Source: Alphaproteobacteria bacterium UBA6038 (lineage in GTDB: Bacteria > Pseudomonadota > Alphaproteobacteria > Micropepsales > Micropepsaceae). From it: 64,000 nucleotides of DNA. The notes beneath the pieces were generated by a model that worked only from the letters and a program-made list of their open reading frames with translations, was not told the DNA's origin and searched no databases. Positions 34,121-41,929 of the stretch are shown here, piece by piece. Position numbers and translations under genes: made by a program. Position 1 is the stretch's first letter, and each line of letters starts with the position of its first letter. Location: assembly GCA_002429315.1 (NCBI GenBank), contig DIZC01000107.1:5708-69707 (forward strand), in the 5' to 3' direction.

Positions 34121-35458
34121 ATGACCGACGCAACTTTCTCAACAGACTTCTTTGGGGAATTCCAAATTGCTCCGAAGAAATACGGGCCGCAGTGGTTTCG
34201 GCAGCTCGGCATATACGCCTCAACCGGCTTCATTCTCGTAATTGCAAATTTCCCCAAATTTCTTTCACACCTCATCGATATCAACGTCAGTAACCCGACT
34301 TGGAATGCGCTTCTTCATGTTCCGGTCAATCTTGGTCAGGCGCTCCTAGGCGTTATCATCGGGGATGAACCTACCGAGTTTTTCCGCCGAGCAATGGCAT
34401 GTAATTTTTTCTTGTTGATTCTCTTCTTTCTCAGTGTCGCCGGATTTTCGGTTCGGCGGCGGGGCGTCCAAATGCTTCTATACGCGGCCCTGGCGAGTGT
34501 CGCAGGATACTTCGTCGTGCACCTACTGGCTTGGGGCGCACTGGGCATTGCTCTACTCATTCAAGGGGTTCTATACGCAGCCCATTGGATTCGCATCGGC
34601 ATTTCTTTCCTTTTTTCTCTAGTTTTCGACAATCGGTGGCTGGTGCTCGTTTTGGCCGTAGCAGTTGGGATCTACTTTCTAACGTGGACACGATTCGGCC
34701 TGATGCGTTGGCTTTGGTTGCGATTGCTGAAATATCGAACCGGCATTGCCAGCTCGGCGATCGTCTGTGCACTCGCATATTTCCTTGTACCGGCACTGTG
34801 GAACTATGTGATCGCCCCGGTGTTGCGCTTTTTGAAAATGATACTTCAACCCATTTTCTCATTCTTAGCATTCGTGTTCGGATGGATATTTTTCATTCTA
34901 GGAGTGCTCTTCGGTATTGGACTCTTGGTTACCATTCTAACGCTGGCACTGGCGACCATTGGGGCTTTGTACGTGTCGCAACTTCAGGCGGGCTGGCATG
35001 CCGCGCGTAGCAAGCGAGATATGGTAATTGCGGGCTTTGCGATCGGCAGCGCCTTTGCAATGATCGCCGTGGAGAGCTTCGCGTCCCCAATTGTCTCGTC
35101 TTCCTTAAATCAGTCTCTTGTCGACGTGCTAGCGTTATTCGATTTGGCTGGTTCGACGACAACGTCCACGCTCGTAACGGATGTGTTCCAGTATTTTTTG
35201 CCGCCTGCTTTGGAAGCATTCGCTCATCATCACTTGATCAATCAGCTTGCCCCAGCGTTTGACAGCTTAGTGTTTCTTGGCGTAATGATATTTGCTTGTT
35301 GCAGCGTCCTTTTTCGGCTTTTCTCCACTCGACCGGTGGAAGATGCTGTCGTTCCCATTACTTACGTCGCTTACGAATTCGTAAAGCTGACGGTAGGAGT
35401 TTTCGTGCTCCTGGTATTTTACTTTCTTCAGGTCATCAGTGGTGAAGCCTCAGCCTAA
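34121..35458 (+). CDS. Large polytopic membrane protein, unknown
   Basis: A 445-aa protein with about ten hydrophobic segments after a short cytosolic lead (MTDATFSTDFFGEFQIAPKK). It is AT-rich in codon use compared with the host genes. No transporter signature is recognised. It is next to the SH3-like gene and converges on the intron-bearing tRNA gene, 13 bases apart. A membrane pair like this could be a defence or surface function; this is speculation. Confidence 0.6.
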   Translation: MTDATFSTDFFGEFQIAPKKYGPQWFRQLGIYASTGFILVIANFPKFLSHLIDINVSNPTWNALLHVPVNLGQALLGVIIGDEPTEFFRRAMACNFFLLILFFLSVAGFSVRRRGVQMLLYAALASVAGYFVVHLLAWGALGIALLIQGVLYAAHWIRIGISFLFSLVFDNRWLVLVLAVAVGIYFLTWTRFGLMRWLWLRLLKYRTGIASSAIVCALAYFLVPALWNYVIAPVLRFLKMILQPIFSFLAFVFGWIFFILGVLFGIGLLVTILTLALATIGALYVSQLQAGWHAARSKRDMVIAGFAIGSAFAMIAVESFASPIVSSSLNQSLVDVLALFDLAGSTTTSTLVTDVFQYFLPPALEAFAHHHLINQLAPAFDSLVFLGVMIFACCSVLFRLFSTRPVEDAVVPITYVAYEFVKLTVGVFVLLVFYFLQVISGEASA

Positions 35459-35471
35459 CCTGGTAAGAATG

Positions 35472-35787
35472 TGGTGCGGGCGGCCGGACTTGAACCGGCA
35501 CGGGCCTTTCAGCCCTACGGATTTTCGTACCACTTCGGCTTTCGCCGCTTCCCGGTGGCACATTTCTACGCCGCCGGCAATTCGTGGTCTGGACTATACC
35601 TTCACCGTAGCTTTCGCCTTAGGTGCTGCCCGTCTAGTCTCTACACCTTCCCCACTTCCGGGGCTTGGCTCGGGATCGCCATTTCACAGGTTTCCCCGAA
35701 TTTGAGCAGTTCTGCATCCTCGGTTTCCCGAAAGAGCACTCAAGCGTCGAATCAAGTCCGTTGCGTCTGCCATTCCGCCACGCCCGC
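35472..35787 (-). tRNA. tRNA-Leu(UAA) interrupted by a group I intron
   Basis: 5' exon 35787-35754 (34 nt, starts GCGGGCG and ends ACGGACTT), intron 35753-35526, 3' exon 35525-35472 (54 nt, AAAATCCGT then variable arm, T arm GCCGG-TTCAAGT-CCGGC and CGCCCGC-A-CCA). The spliced tRNA is 88 nt with a 7/7 acceptor stem, a 5/5 anticodon stem and anticodon loop CUUAAAA (anticodon UAA). CCA is encoded. It differs from the split host tRNA in the acceptor stem, but the 17-nt anticodon arm ACGGACTTAAAATCCGT is the same. A promoter precedes it. It is the probable replacement for the tRNA broken by the island. Confidence 0.93.
35526..35753 (-). ncRNA. Group I intron (228 nt) in the tRNA anticodon loop
   Basis: It lies after the U at position 34 of the tRNA and ends with G before AAAAUCC, the site used by tRNA-Leu(UAA) introns of cyanobacteria and plastids. 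GAGU near intron position 13-16 can pair with exon ACUU, giving the usual U-G pair at the 5' splice site (P1). Conserved elements are readable: GGGGAAACCU, GGCGAUCCCGAGCCAAGCC (P4-P6), AGACUAGACGGGCAGC and GGUAUAGUCC (P7), and a terminal G. No ORF of its own is supported, so mobility would need outside help. The IC3-like class is inferred. Confidence 0.9.
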
Positions 35788-35796
35788 AACCAAGCA

Positions 35797-35825
35797 CCTA
35801 TAGCCCGAACGCCAGTTGCGGGCAA
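35797..35825 (-). promoter_or_regulatory. Promoter of the intron-bearing tRNA
   Basis: On the minus strand TTGCCC (35825-35820), a 17-base spacer and TATAGG (35802-35797); the tRNA begins 10 bases after the -10 box. The island tRNA therefore has its own promoter and does not rely on the host one. Confidence 0.65.
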
Positions 35826-35839
35826 AGAAATTACATCGG

Positions 35840-36454
35840 CTATTTCGGATTGACCTTCAGCGAAACCTTCGCAGACAGGGTTGCGTTCGGGTCACTGGCG
35901 CGGATTTGGTCTAATCCGGAGTACACCGCGCCGAACTTAGCCGAGCTGTCTGTAAGCAGCGCCCACATGTTCAGCTCGGTTGATTTGTCATTGAGCTTTT
36001 CACCTAAGATAATGGGAGCAGTTTCACGAAACACCTTCCGCGCATCGTCACTATCGAAGGGCGGAAACGACACGTAGTAGTTGGGGGTGCCGGGTTCGTT
36101 AGTGATCAGCCCGACCGCATTCGACTGCGGTAGCGGACGATTTGCTTGAACAACAAGATCGGTGTCGAGAGACGAAGCCGATGCTTCAAAATTGCTGACA
36201 TCCACGGTCGACCCGCTGCCGGGTCCAGCGATCGTGAGGGAGACAGGGTAGGCCGCACAATCACCTTTCGGAATCCAGTCTGCGCTTTTTGCAAGTTCCT
36301 CCCAATTTCCTTGTTGTGTACCGGTGACTTGGGAGGTCAATGCGTTGGACAGCGCTGCATGCGCTCCGAAACCAGCAACAAATCCGGTTACCACGAGGCT
36401 TAGCGAAAACCAGAGGATGTGGTCTTCAACCTTCTCTCTCAAGCTCATTTTCAT
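35840..36454 (-). CDS. Membrane-anchored hypothetical protein
   Basis: A 204-aa protein with one N-terminal membrane segment (ILWFSLSLVVTGFVAGFGAHAA, residues ~13-35) and a soluble, probably periplasmic remainder with beta-strand-like stretches (AYPVSLTIAGPGSG, NYYVSFPPF). It overlaps the 3' end of the integrase gene by 29 bases in the same direction, so it may be cotranscribed with it. Function unknown. Confidence 0.6.
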   Translation of the reverse strand: MKMSLREKVEDHILWFSLSLVVTGFVAGFGAHAALSNALTSQVTGTQQGNWEELAKSADWIPKGDCAAYPVSLTIAGPGSGSTVDVSNFEASASSLDTDLVVQANRPLPQSNAVGLITNEPGTPNYYVSFPPFDSDDARKVFRETAPIILGEKLNDKSTELNMWALLTDSSAKFGAVYSGLDQIRASDPNATLSAKVSLKVNPK

Positions 36455-37700
36455 CCGCCCCCGGCGTAATGTTGCCCTTTTTGTTAGCAGATTTTTTCGT
36501 CCTCTTCACAAGGGGTCGGTGCTTCATGACATTGATCGCCGCTGCGTCCAGCGTGTTCTTGATGTGAGATGCATAATAGGTCTCGATCATCTCGACGCTG
36601 GTGCGGCAGTTCTTGGCGATCTGGTAGATGTCGGCACCCTCCATCAAGCGCATGCAGATGTAGGTGTGACGTAAGCTGTAGGCCGTGCGGCTCTGTCCGT
36701 CACGGTCGGTCTTCAGCTCAAGCTCCTCCAAGAGCGTGTTGAACAGCTCGCGCTGGAATTTTGGAAATAGCCTGTTGGTCGGTTGACCGTTGTTGCGCTT
36801 CTTCAAGCGCTCGAAGGGCAGTACTGCCCCCGGCATACTCTTACAGAAGCCGACTCCGCGTTTCCCGCGCACTTCGATTTCGAGGATGCGTTCGCCCGTC
36901 GCTTCATCGGTAACGATGGCAACGTCTCGAAATTCGAGGCGCAGGGCTTCGTCGGGACGCAACCCCGTGTTCACCATCAACAGCACGTAGTCGTGAAGAT
37001 TCTCGCTCGCCGTGCGCCAGCGCTCTTTCTTCGGATTTTTCGCGCGTTCGCGCGTGGCATTGTAAAGCTGCTTGTATTCTTCGGGGGAGAACCACGCTCG
37101 ATGTGTGATCTTGCCTGAGCTTTTGTACGGCGGAGAAATGTCGGGGAGGTACTCCATCCAGCCGTGACGCTGCGCGGTTTTGAGTATCTGCCGAACGCAA
37201 ACGATTTCTTGGTGAAGGGTACTGCGGGCGGGGGGGTTATGTTGGGCGCCGCCGTTACCGTTTGCGCTCATTTGGACGCTGCGCGCCTTACCGGTTTTCA
37301 TCCGGTGGATGCGGTAGTCCTGAACCAGCCCCGGCGTGATCTCCGAAAGTACCCTGTCGCCAAAGAAGGGGTTGAGGTGATTCTTGATACGGTCCTTGTG
37401 GCCTTTGACGTAGATCGGGCTGCGCTGGCCCTGGGTAATAACCTCAAACTCGTCGATGAAGCGCTCGGCGGCTTCGCGGAAGGTCTTGCCCTGCTTCAGC
37501 TCGCCAGAGCGGTATTTGCCCATAAGGCCGAGATACCAGTCGCGCGCCACATCCTTGGCGCGCGCTAGGCTTTCTTCTTTTGTCGTGGCACGGCGCTGCC
37601 TGCCAGCAACGGAGCAGGCGCACCACCAATGCGGGCTTTTGGGCCGCATGTAGACCTGGACTCGGTTGTCCATCAGGTAGTGGCGTGCTGCGTCGTCCAT
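36426..37700 (-). CDS. int: Island tyrosine integrase
   Basis: A 424-aa site-specific recombinase. Residues ~1-60 form a possible arm-binding region, ~70-190 the SAM-like core-binding domain, and the catalytic domain has Arg in NTGLRPDEAL (R249), SLRHTYI (R345 with His) and the nucleophile Tyr in METYYASHI (about 376). It starts 128 bases from the right att core and is oriented away from it, into the island. It should catalyse integration into, and excision from, the tRNA-Leu anticodon loop. Confidence 0.93.
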   Translation of the reverse strand: MDDAARHYLMDNRVQVYMRPKSPHWWCACSVAGRQRRATTKEESLARAKDVARDWYLGLMGKYRSGELKQGKTFREAAERFIDEFEVITQGQRSPIYVKGHKDRIKNHLNPFFGDRVLSEITPGLVQDYRIHRMKTGKARSVQMSANGNGGAQHNPPARSTLHQEIVCVRQILKTAQRHGWMEYLPDISPPYKSSGKITHRAWFSPEEYKQLYNATRERAKNPKKERWRTASENLHDYVLLMVNTGLRPDEALRLEFRDVAIVTDEATGERILEIEVRGKRGVGFCKSMPGAVLPFERLKKRNNGQPTNRLFPKFQRELFNTLLEELELKTDRDGQSRTAYSLRHTYICMRLMEGADIYQIAKNCRTSVEMIETYYASHIKNTLDAAAINVMKHRPLVKRTKKSANKKGNITPGADENELEREG

Positions 37701-37714
37701 AAGAGCCTCGACCG

Positions 37715-37751
37715 TGTGCTGATTAGCCGTTTTGTGCTAGCTCTGTGCTAG
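37715..37751. promoter_or_regulatory. Putative integrase arm-type sites, right end
   Basis: TGTGCTGA at 37715-37722, TGTGCTAG at 37733-37740 and TGTGCTAG at 37744-37751, in the same orientation as the sites at 11951-12002. They sit between the integrase start and the right core, so they may also control the integrase promoter. Confidence 0.55.
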
Positions 37752-37827
37752 TCATCTCAAGCTCTAATGTGCGCTTACTGCGTTGATTTTGCAAGCGTTT
37801 TATTGGTAAACGGTTGATTTTATTGGC

Positions 37828-37837
37828 TTTTAAGTCC
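37828..37837. other. Right attachment core (att)
   Basis: TTTTAAGTCC, identical to 11882-11891. To its right lies the tRNA 5' half (plus-strand GTTGCGTCTACC...), to its left the island. Confidence 0.9.
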
Positions 37838-37866
37838 GTTGCGTCTACCGGTTCCGCCACGGGGCC
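37828..37866 (-). pseudogene. 5' half of the split host tRNA-Leu(UAA)
   Basis: Minus strand: GGCCCCG-TG, D arm GCGG...CGC, then ACGGACTTAAAA, after which the sequence becomes island DNA (GCCAATA). It completes the 3' half at 11832-11891 to an 89-nt tRNA. The host promoter would now give a chimeric RNA running into the island. Confidence 0.93.
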
Positions 37867-37884
37867 CGGTTAAAAAAGGCCAGT

Positions 37885-37912
37885 TTGACAGGCAAAAGTC
37901 CATGACTATATT
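37885..37912 (+). promoter_or_regulatory. rpsD promoter
   Basis: TTGACA (37885-37890), a 16-base spacer and TATATT (37907-37912). The rpsD ATG follows 63 bases later, leaving a leader of about 55 bases. A strong consensus match fits a ribosomal protein gene. Confidence 0.7.
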
Positions 37913-37975
37913 GCCCGGCCTTCCGCGAGGCGCGGCCTCCGGAATTCCCCGTTTTCCGCCGAACTGGATGCCTGA

Positions 37976-38593
37976 ATGACGAAGCGCGCGACTGCCAAAT
38001 ACAAACTCGACCGCCGGATGGGCGAGAACCTCTGGGGCCGGCCCAAGAGCCCGGTCAACAAGCGCTCGTACGGCCCCGGCCAGCACGGCCAGCGCCGCGC
38101 CAAGAAGCTTTCCGATTACGGCACCCAGCTGCAGGCCAAGCAGAAGCTGAAGGGGTATTACGGCAACATCACCGAGCGGCAGTTCCATAAATACTACGTC
38201 GAGGCGGCGCGCCGCACCGGCGACACCGGCGAGAACATGATCGGCCTCCTGGAGCGGCGGCTGGATGCGGTGGTGTATCGCGCCAAGTTCGTGCCGACCC
38301 CGTTTGCCGCCCGCCAGCTGGTCAGCCACGGCCACGTGAAGGTGAACGGCCGCCGCGTCACCATCCCGAGCTATCAGGTGAAGGAAGGCGACATGATCGA
38401 GCTTTCGGCCAAGGGGCGGGACATGGCGCTGGTGCTGGAAGCGTCCAAGAGCCCTGAGCGCGACGTTCCCGATTACGTCGATGCCGATCACGGCAAGATG
38501 ACGGCCAAGTTCCTGCGCACGCCGAAGCTGGGCGACGTGCCCTACGCGGCGCAAATGCAGCCGCACCTGATCGTCGAGTTCTATTCGCGCTAG
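37976..38593 (+). CDS. rpsD: 30S ribosomal protein S4
   Basis: A 205-aa primary 16S rRNA-binding protein. It has the S4 start TKRATAKYKLDRRMGENLWGR, the GQHGQRRAKKLSDYG stretch, and the RNA-binding S4 domain (ERRLDAVVYRAKFVPTPFAARQLVSHGHVKVNGRRVTIPSYQVKEGD). Length is normal. It is a single gene as in many alphaproteobacteria, transcribed alone. It marks the host side of the right island end. Confidence 0.97.
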   Translation: MTKRATAKYKLDRRMGENLWGRPKSPVNKRSYGPGQHGQRRAKKLSDYGTQLQAKQKLKGYYGNITERQFHKYYVEAARRTGDTGENMIGLLERRLDAVVYRAKFVPTPFAARQLVSHGHVKVNGRRVTIPSYQVKEGDMIELSAKGRDMALVLEASKSPERDVPDYVDADHGKMTAKFLRTPKLGDVPYAAQMQPHLIVEFYSR

Positions 38594-41151
38594 CGTGCTG
38601 CACGTTTGCGGCGGCGGCGCTCTCTGGACTCGGTCTTGGTCTCGCAAGCGGCGGCCGACGGATCATGCCCATGACAGATGCCCGGCAACTCAGCCGAGTT
38701 TTCGAGACCAGTGCAAGAAATCGCATCTTGGCCGACTCTAAAACGCGCGGCAAAACCGCAGCCGTGCGCCTCGATTTCTATCTCCCCCGTCGGAAGGGAG
38801 TGAAACGCCACACCCAGCTCGCCGCGGCCTCTGCTCCATTGGAAGGCTGACGCCATCGTTCCGGTCTGGCAGCTCAACGTCCGCCGGATGTAGGGTGTCG
38901 GGACAACACCTTTGCCGGGGCGCATTGCCCATGCGATGGGATTCTCTCTGCTGCCGAATTCGATTGTCGGCACGGGGCCGCCGGGATCGAAGGCGGCCAG
39001 GAGCGCACCCTCCGCCGTTGACCCGAACACAAGAGAGCTAGCCCTGCCGCGATCACGCATCGAGAAGTCCGGCGATAGGTGCCAGAACTGCTCGAACAGA
39101 GCCTCTCGTGACGTCTTGCTGGCCAACCTGTCCAAAACGATGACGGCATGATTGTTCTTCAAATGAACCACTGCACGCGCGATCCGCGCGCCCGGATAGG
39201 CGTGGTTATAGCCGAGCGCAGCTGCCCAGCCCGGTCCCTCCCACATTCCAATTAGCCCTGCAGAAACCAGTCCTGGTACGGCGCGCAGGATGTAGCCGTC
39301 GCCATTCACCCGAAATGTGTTGTGGCTGGCCGGGTCAAACCGCGCGGCATTGCGCACGGAATCTGAACTCTCCTTGTTAAACGTTCCACCGTCGATCAGC
39401 AGATCTGTGGCGCCGTGGCTCAACAACACAGACAGATCGTCGGAATGCTTGTGCTTTGTGTTACCCAATGTGACAAGGAAGATGGCGCTGGAAGAGTCCT
39501 TCGACAGTTCGGGCTTCGAATGACTTGCGAAATAGCCGCTTTGAGGGAAGTAGTAAGCCGTCCTTGTGCGAACAAAACTCTCATCGTTGGGGTTAGCAGC
39601 CAGCTCTCCGCCGCCTGTGAAGGCAAGCTCGCGCCGTGCCGCAATGATCGCCGACAAAAACTGGCCCGGTCCGGTATCGCCGATCAACGGCGACTGTCCG
39701 TCAACCTTGATAAGCGCTTCCGCAAACGGAATCATTCGTTGAAGCGCATCGCGAATAAAAGGTAAGTCCGGGGCACCGGCCGTTCGCAGATCGTTCAGCG
39801 TCCTGCTGAACAGATTCATTATCCAACAGTGATAGCCGAAGGAATTTTCGAGCCAGACGCCATCGGCCGACAGGGCTTTTCCGATCTGGTGACGTCTGAG
39901 CCGCTCGATTCCGAGAGCCATCAACCTTCTGCCGTAGTCCAATTTGGGGAGCAGAAGACCCGACAAGATAAACAGGATATCCTGCCGTGCCCCGTGATTC
40001 CCGCCTTTCGGATACACTTCGTCGGCGCTCAAGATTTCGAAGCACTGGACCAAGTGCTGCACGGCGACTTCCACTGCCTCGGCGTCGATCCGGAGCCCGC
40101 GATCCATTCGCCTCTTGCAGCAAAGGAGGAAGACGAGCGCCGTTTCCACCCGGCGGCAGATTGTGCCTTGAAAATAGGCCCGCTGATTGGCCGGCTTCAC
40201 CGGCGGATTGTTGCGTATGAAGTCGGAAAGGATCGCCGACGCTCTACAAAACACATCATCGGGCGTCATTCCTCGAGCTCGCAGAAGCTGAATTATGTCA
40301 GGCGCGATCTTCGTGCCGCTCGCCGCGTCGAAGGCGAGCGAAAGAGGAGGGCGCAAAAATTCTAGTCCTGTGAAGTAGGACTGCCAGGTCAAGTTGTCCC
40401 CTGGCGCCGACCAATCGATCGGGTTGCCAAAAGGAAATTTCCGCCATTGGGGCCATCCGGGAAACGAGACGACGTCGGCGATAAAATCCTCGATCGTTGC
40501 GTCCGAATAGGAGCGGGCGAGGTTCGCGGGCAGATTCGAATCCGGCCACGCCAGGTTGGCCAACAGCTCCGGGGCGGTAGGCGCCTCTGCCATGCACCCA
40601 GCCAAAGCGTGCCTCCCGCCCGAACCGGCATGCACCGATGACTTTACGGCATGAACGCGAATTGCGCGCAGAATCATATGCGCGATAGACACATAGCCGT
40701 ACCAGTTGGGCCTACCGGATTTCTTGAGGCGGCGCGCGACGCCCAAACGCATGAGATCTGTCATCGCCACAAGATGCGCGCCGCAGCGCCGCGCCATCGC
40801 TTCGATGGTGCGGTTCTTCTCATCGATCTCGATGGGGACGGGGCCATGGACCTCCGGCGAGGCGAGCTGGAGGAAGATACGCACGGCCGCTACATCTTCG
40901 CTGATGATGGCGATCTGCTGTTCCGCGAACGACGGATCATCCATCTTCCGCCGATCGAAAGTATAGATAGCGACATTCGCCCGTTGCCTTGGCACAAACA
41001 GCGGCAGCGAAGGACGCCGGCCAAGGACCGCTAGACGCACGGTCTCCAGCCATATTGAGAGCATCAGCATTCGGGCGAACGCCCGATCTGCTGTGACGAT
41101 GTAGAGGCCCGTTTGCTGTAACTCCGGTTCGCTCATTCTTATGCGCAGCAT
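38590..41151 (-). CDS. Heparinase II/III-like polysaccharide lyase with extended N-terminus
   Basis: An 853-aa protein. Residues ~520-700 carry the heparinase II/III C-terminal pattern: YYFPQSGYFASHSK, then HKHSDDLSVLLSHGATDLLIDGGTFN with the conserved histidine and DGG. Residues ~185-500 form the helical alpha/alpha toroid part (GVWLENSFGYHCWIMN). The first ~170 residues are unusual for the family and contain TGLYIVTADRAFARMLMLS without a signal peptide. It probably cleaves or modifies acidic polysaccharide. ATG at 41136 is an alternative start. Its stop shares a CTAG palindrome with the rpsD stop. Confidence 0.78.
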   Translation of the reverse strand: MLRIRMSEPELQQTGLYIVTADRAFARMLMLSIWLETVRLAVLGRRPSLPLFVPRQRANVAIYTFDRRKMDDPSFAEQQIAIISEDVAAVRIFLQLASPEVHGPVPIEIDEKNRTIEAMARRCGAHLVAMTDLMRLGVARRLKKSGRPNWYGYVSIAHMILRAIRVHAVKSSVHAGSGGRHALAGCMAEAPTAPELLANLAWPDSNLPANLARSYSDATIEDFIADVVSFPGWPQWRKFPFGNPIDWSAPGDNLTWQSYFTGLEFLRPPLSLAFDAASGTKIAPDIIQLLRARGMTPDDVFCRASAILSDFIRNNPPVKPANQRAYFQGTICRRVETALVFLLCCKRRMDRGLRIDAEAVEVAVQHLVQCFEILSADEVYPKGGNHGARQDILFILSGLLLPKLDYGRRLMALGIERLRRHQIGKALSADGVWLENSFGYHCWIMNLFSRTLNDLRTAGAPDLPFIRDALQRMIPFAEALIKVDGQSPLIGDTGPGQFLSAIIAARRELAFTGGGELAANPNDESFVRTRTAYYFPQSGYFASHSKPELSKDSSSAIFLVTLGNTKHKHSDDLSVLLSHGATDLLIDGGTFNKESSDSVRNAARFDPASHNTFRVNGDGYILRAVPGLVSAGLIGMWEGPGWAAALGYNHAYPGARIARAVVHLKNNHAVIVLDRLASKTSREALFEQFWHLSPDFSMRDRGRASSLVFGSTAEGALLAAFDPGGPVPTIEFGSRENPIAWAMRPGKGVVPTPYIRRTLSCQTGTMASAFQWSRGRGELGVAFHSLPTGEIEIEAHGCGFAARFRVGQDAISCTGLENSAELPGICHGHDPSAAACETKTESRERRRRKRAAR

Positions 41152-41275
41152 AGCGGTCGGCTGTCGAAGGCAGCATCCAATGTCAAGGTGCCCCGTCCAA
41201 CGGGGACCCGCAACGGCGCAGACCCTCAGCCTTCCATTTGTGCTAAAGGGGCCGGTGCATGCAAATGAGGCAACA

Positions 41276-41926
41276 GTGACCTACGTCATTTTCGGGGACA
41301 GAAGCTCTGGCGCCTTCTCGACGGAAGCCGCGCTCGCCGAAGCCGGCGTGGAGTACGAGTTTCGCCGGGTGTCGCTGCGCGATAACGCCCAACTCGAGCC
41401 GGAATTCCTCAAGGTGAACCCCAGCGGCAAGATGCCGGCGCTGGTGCTGCCAGGCGGCGAGGTGCTGACGGAATCCGCCGCCATCCTGTTCACCGTTGCC
41501 GAACGCCACCCCGATGCCGGATTGCTGCCGCCGCCGGGGAGCTTTGCGCGGGCGGAAGCGTATCGTTGGATCGTGTTCCTGGCCTGCGAAGTCTATCCGA
41601 TGGTGGAGATCGCCGATTATCCGGCGCGGTTTGCGCCGGAGGGCGCTGAGGCGGAAGCGCTGCGGGTGAAGGCACGGGAGCGGATTCGCGAGCGGCTGCT
41701 GATCGTGGAGCGCAACGTGGCCGGGCCGTGGTTGTTGTCCAGCGGATTCTCGGCGGCCGATATTTACGTCGCGATGTTCACTCGCTGGCGGGACGATCTC
41801 GGCGCCGAATGGGTGGCGCAGAACCCGATTCCAAAGTTGACCGCGATTGCCCGCGGCGTGTCGGAGCGGCCGCGCATTGCGCCGGTGTGGCAGCGCCACT
41901 TCGGGCACCAGACGCCGGCGTTCTGA
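41276..41926 (+). CDS. Glutathione S-transferase family protein
   Basis: A 216-aa two-domain protein. The thioredoxin-like half has FRRVSLRDNAQLEPEFLKVNPSGKMPALVLPGGEVLTESAAIL, where VNPSGKMPAL and ESAAI bind glutathione. The helical C-terminal half ends with FSAADIYVAMF. The start is taken as GTG at 41276 with GAGG 6 bases before; upstream frame is not family-like. Substrate unknown; it converges on grxD. Confidence 0.85.
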   Translation: MTYVIFGDRSSGAFSTEAALAEAGVEYEFRRVSLRDNAQLEPEFLKVNPSGKMPALVLPGGEVLTESAAILFTVAERHPDAGLLPPPGSFARAEAYRWIVFLACEVYPMVEIADYPARFAPEGAEAEALRVKARERIRERLLIVERNVAGPWLLSSGFSAADIYVAMFTRWRDDLGAEWVAQNPIPKLTAIARGVSERPRIAPVWQRHFGHQTPAF

Positions 41927-41929
41927 GGC

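Larger units (their letters stand above)
11882..37837. mobile_element. Integrative mobilizable island inserted in tRNA-Leu(UAA)
   Basis: Bounded by the direct repeat TTTTAAGTCC at 11882-11891 and 37828-37837, which is the anticodon-loop region shared by the two tRNA halves. A tyrosine integrase lies just inside the right end. The interior holds a MobQ relaxase with oriT, a coupling-type ATPase, DUF736 genes, defence-like genes and an intron-bearing tRNA-Leu(UAA). No type IV secretion genes are seen, so it should depend on a helper element for transfer (IME rather than ICE). Base composition looks less GC-rich than the flanks. Confidence 0.92.

Noticed and set aside
35472..35787. Reading 35472-35787 as two tRNA pseudogene fragments
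   Set aside because: Both exons pair perfectly in acceptor and anticodon stems, and the 228 nt between them has group I core elements and proper splice-site bases.
35439..35803. Short protein frames over the intron tRNA
   Set aside because: They read through tRNA exons and the intron core; the RNA features explain the sequence fully.
12000..37800. CRISPR array in the island
   Set aside because: No regularly spaced direct repeats and no cas genes; the repeated octamers at the ends are too few and too close.
12000..37800. Classifying the island as a complete ICE
   Set aside because: No VirB/Tra secretion genes are seen; only relaxase, oriT and a coupling-type ATPase.
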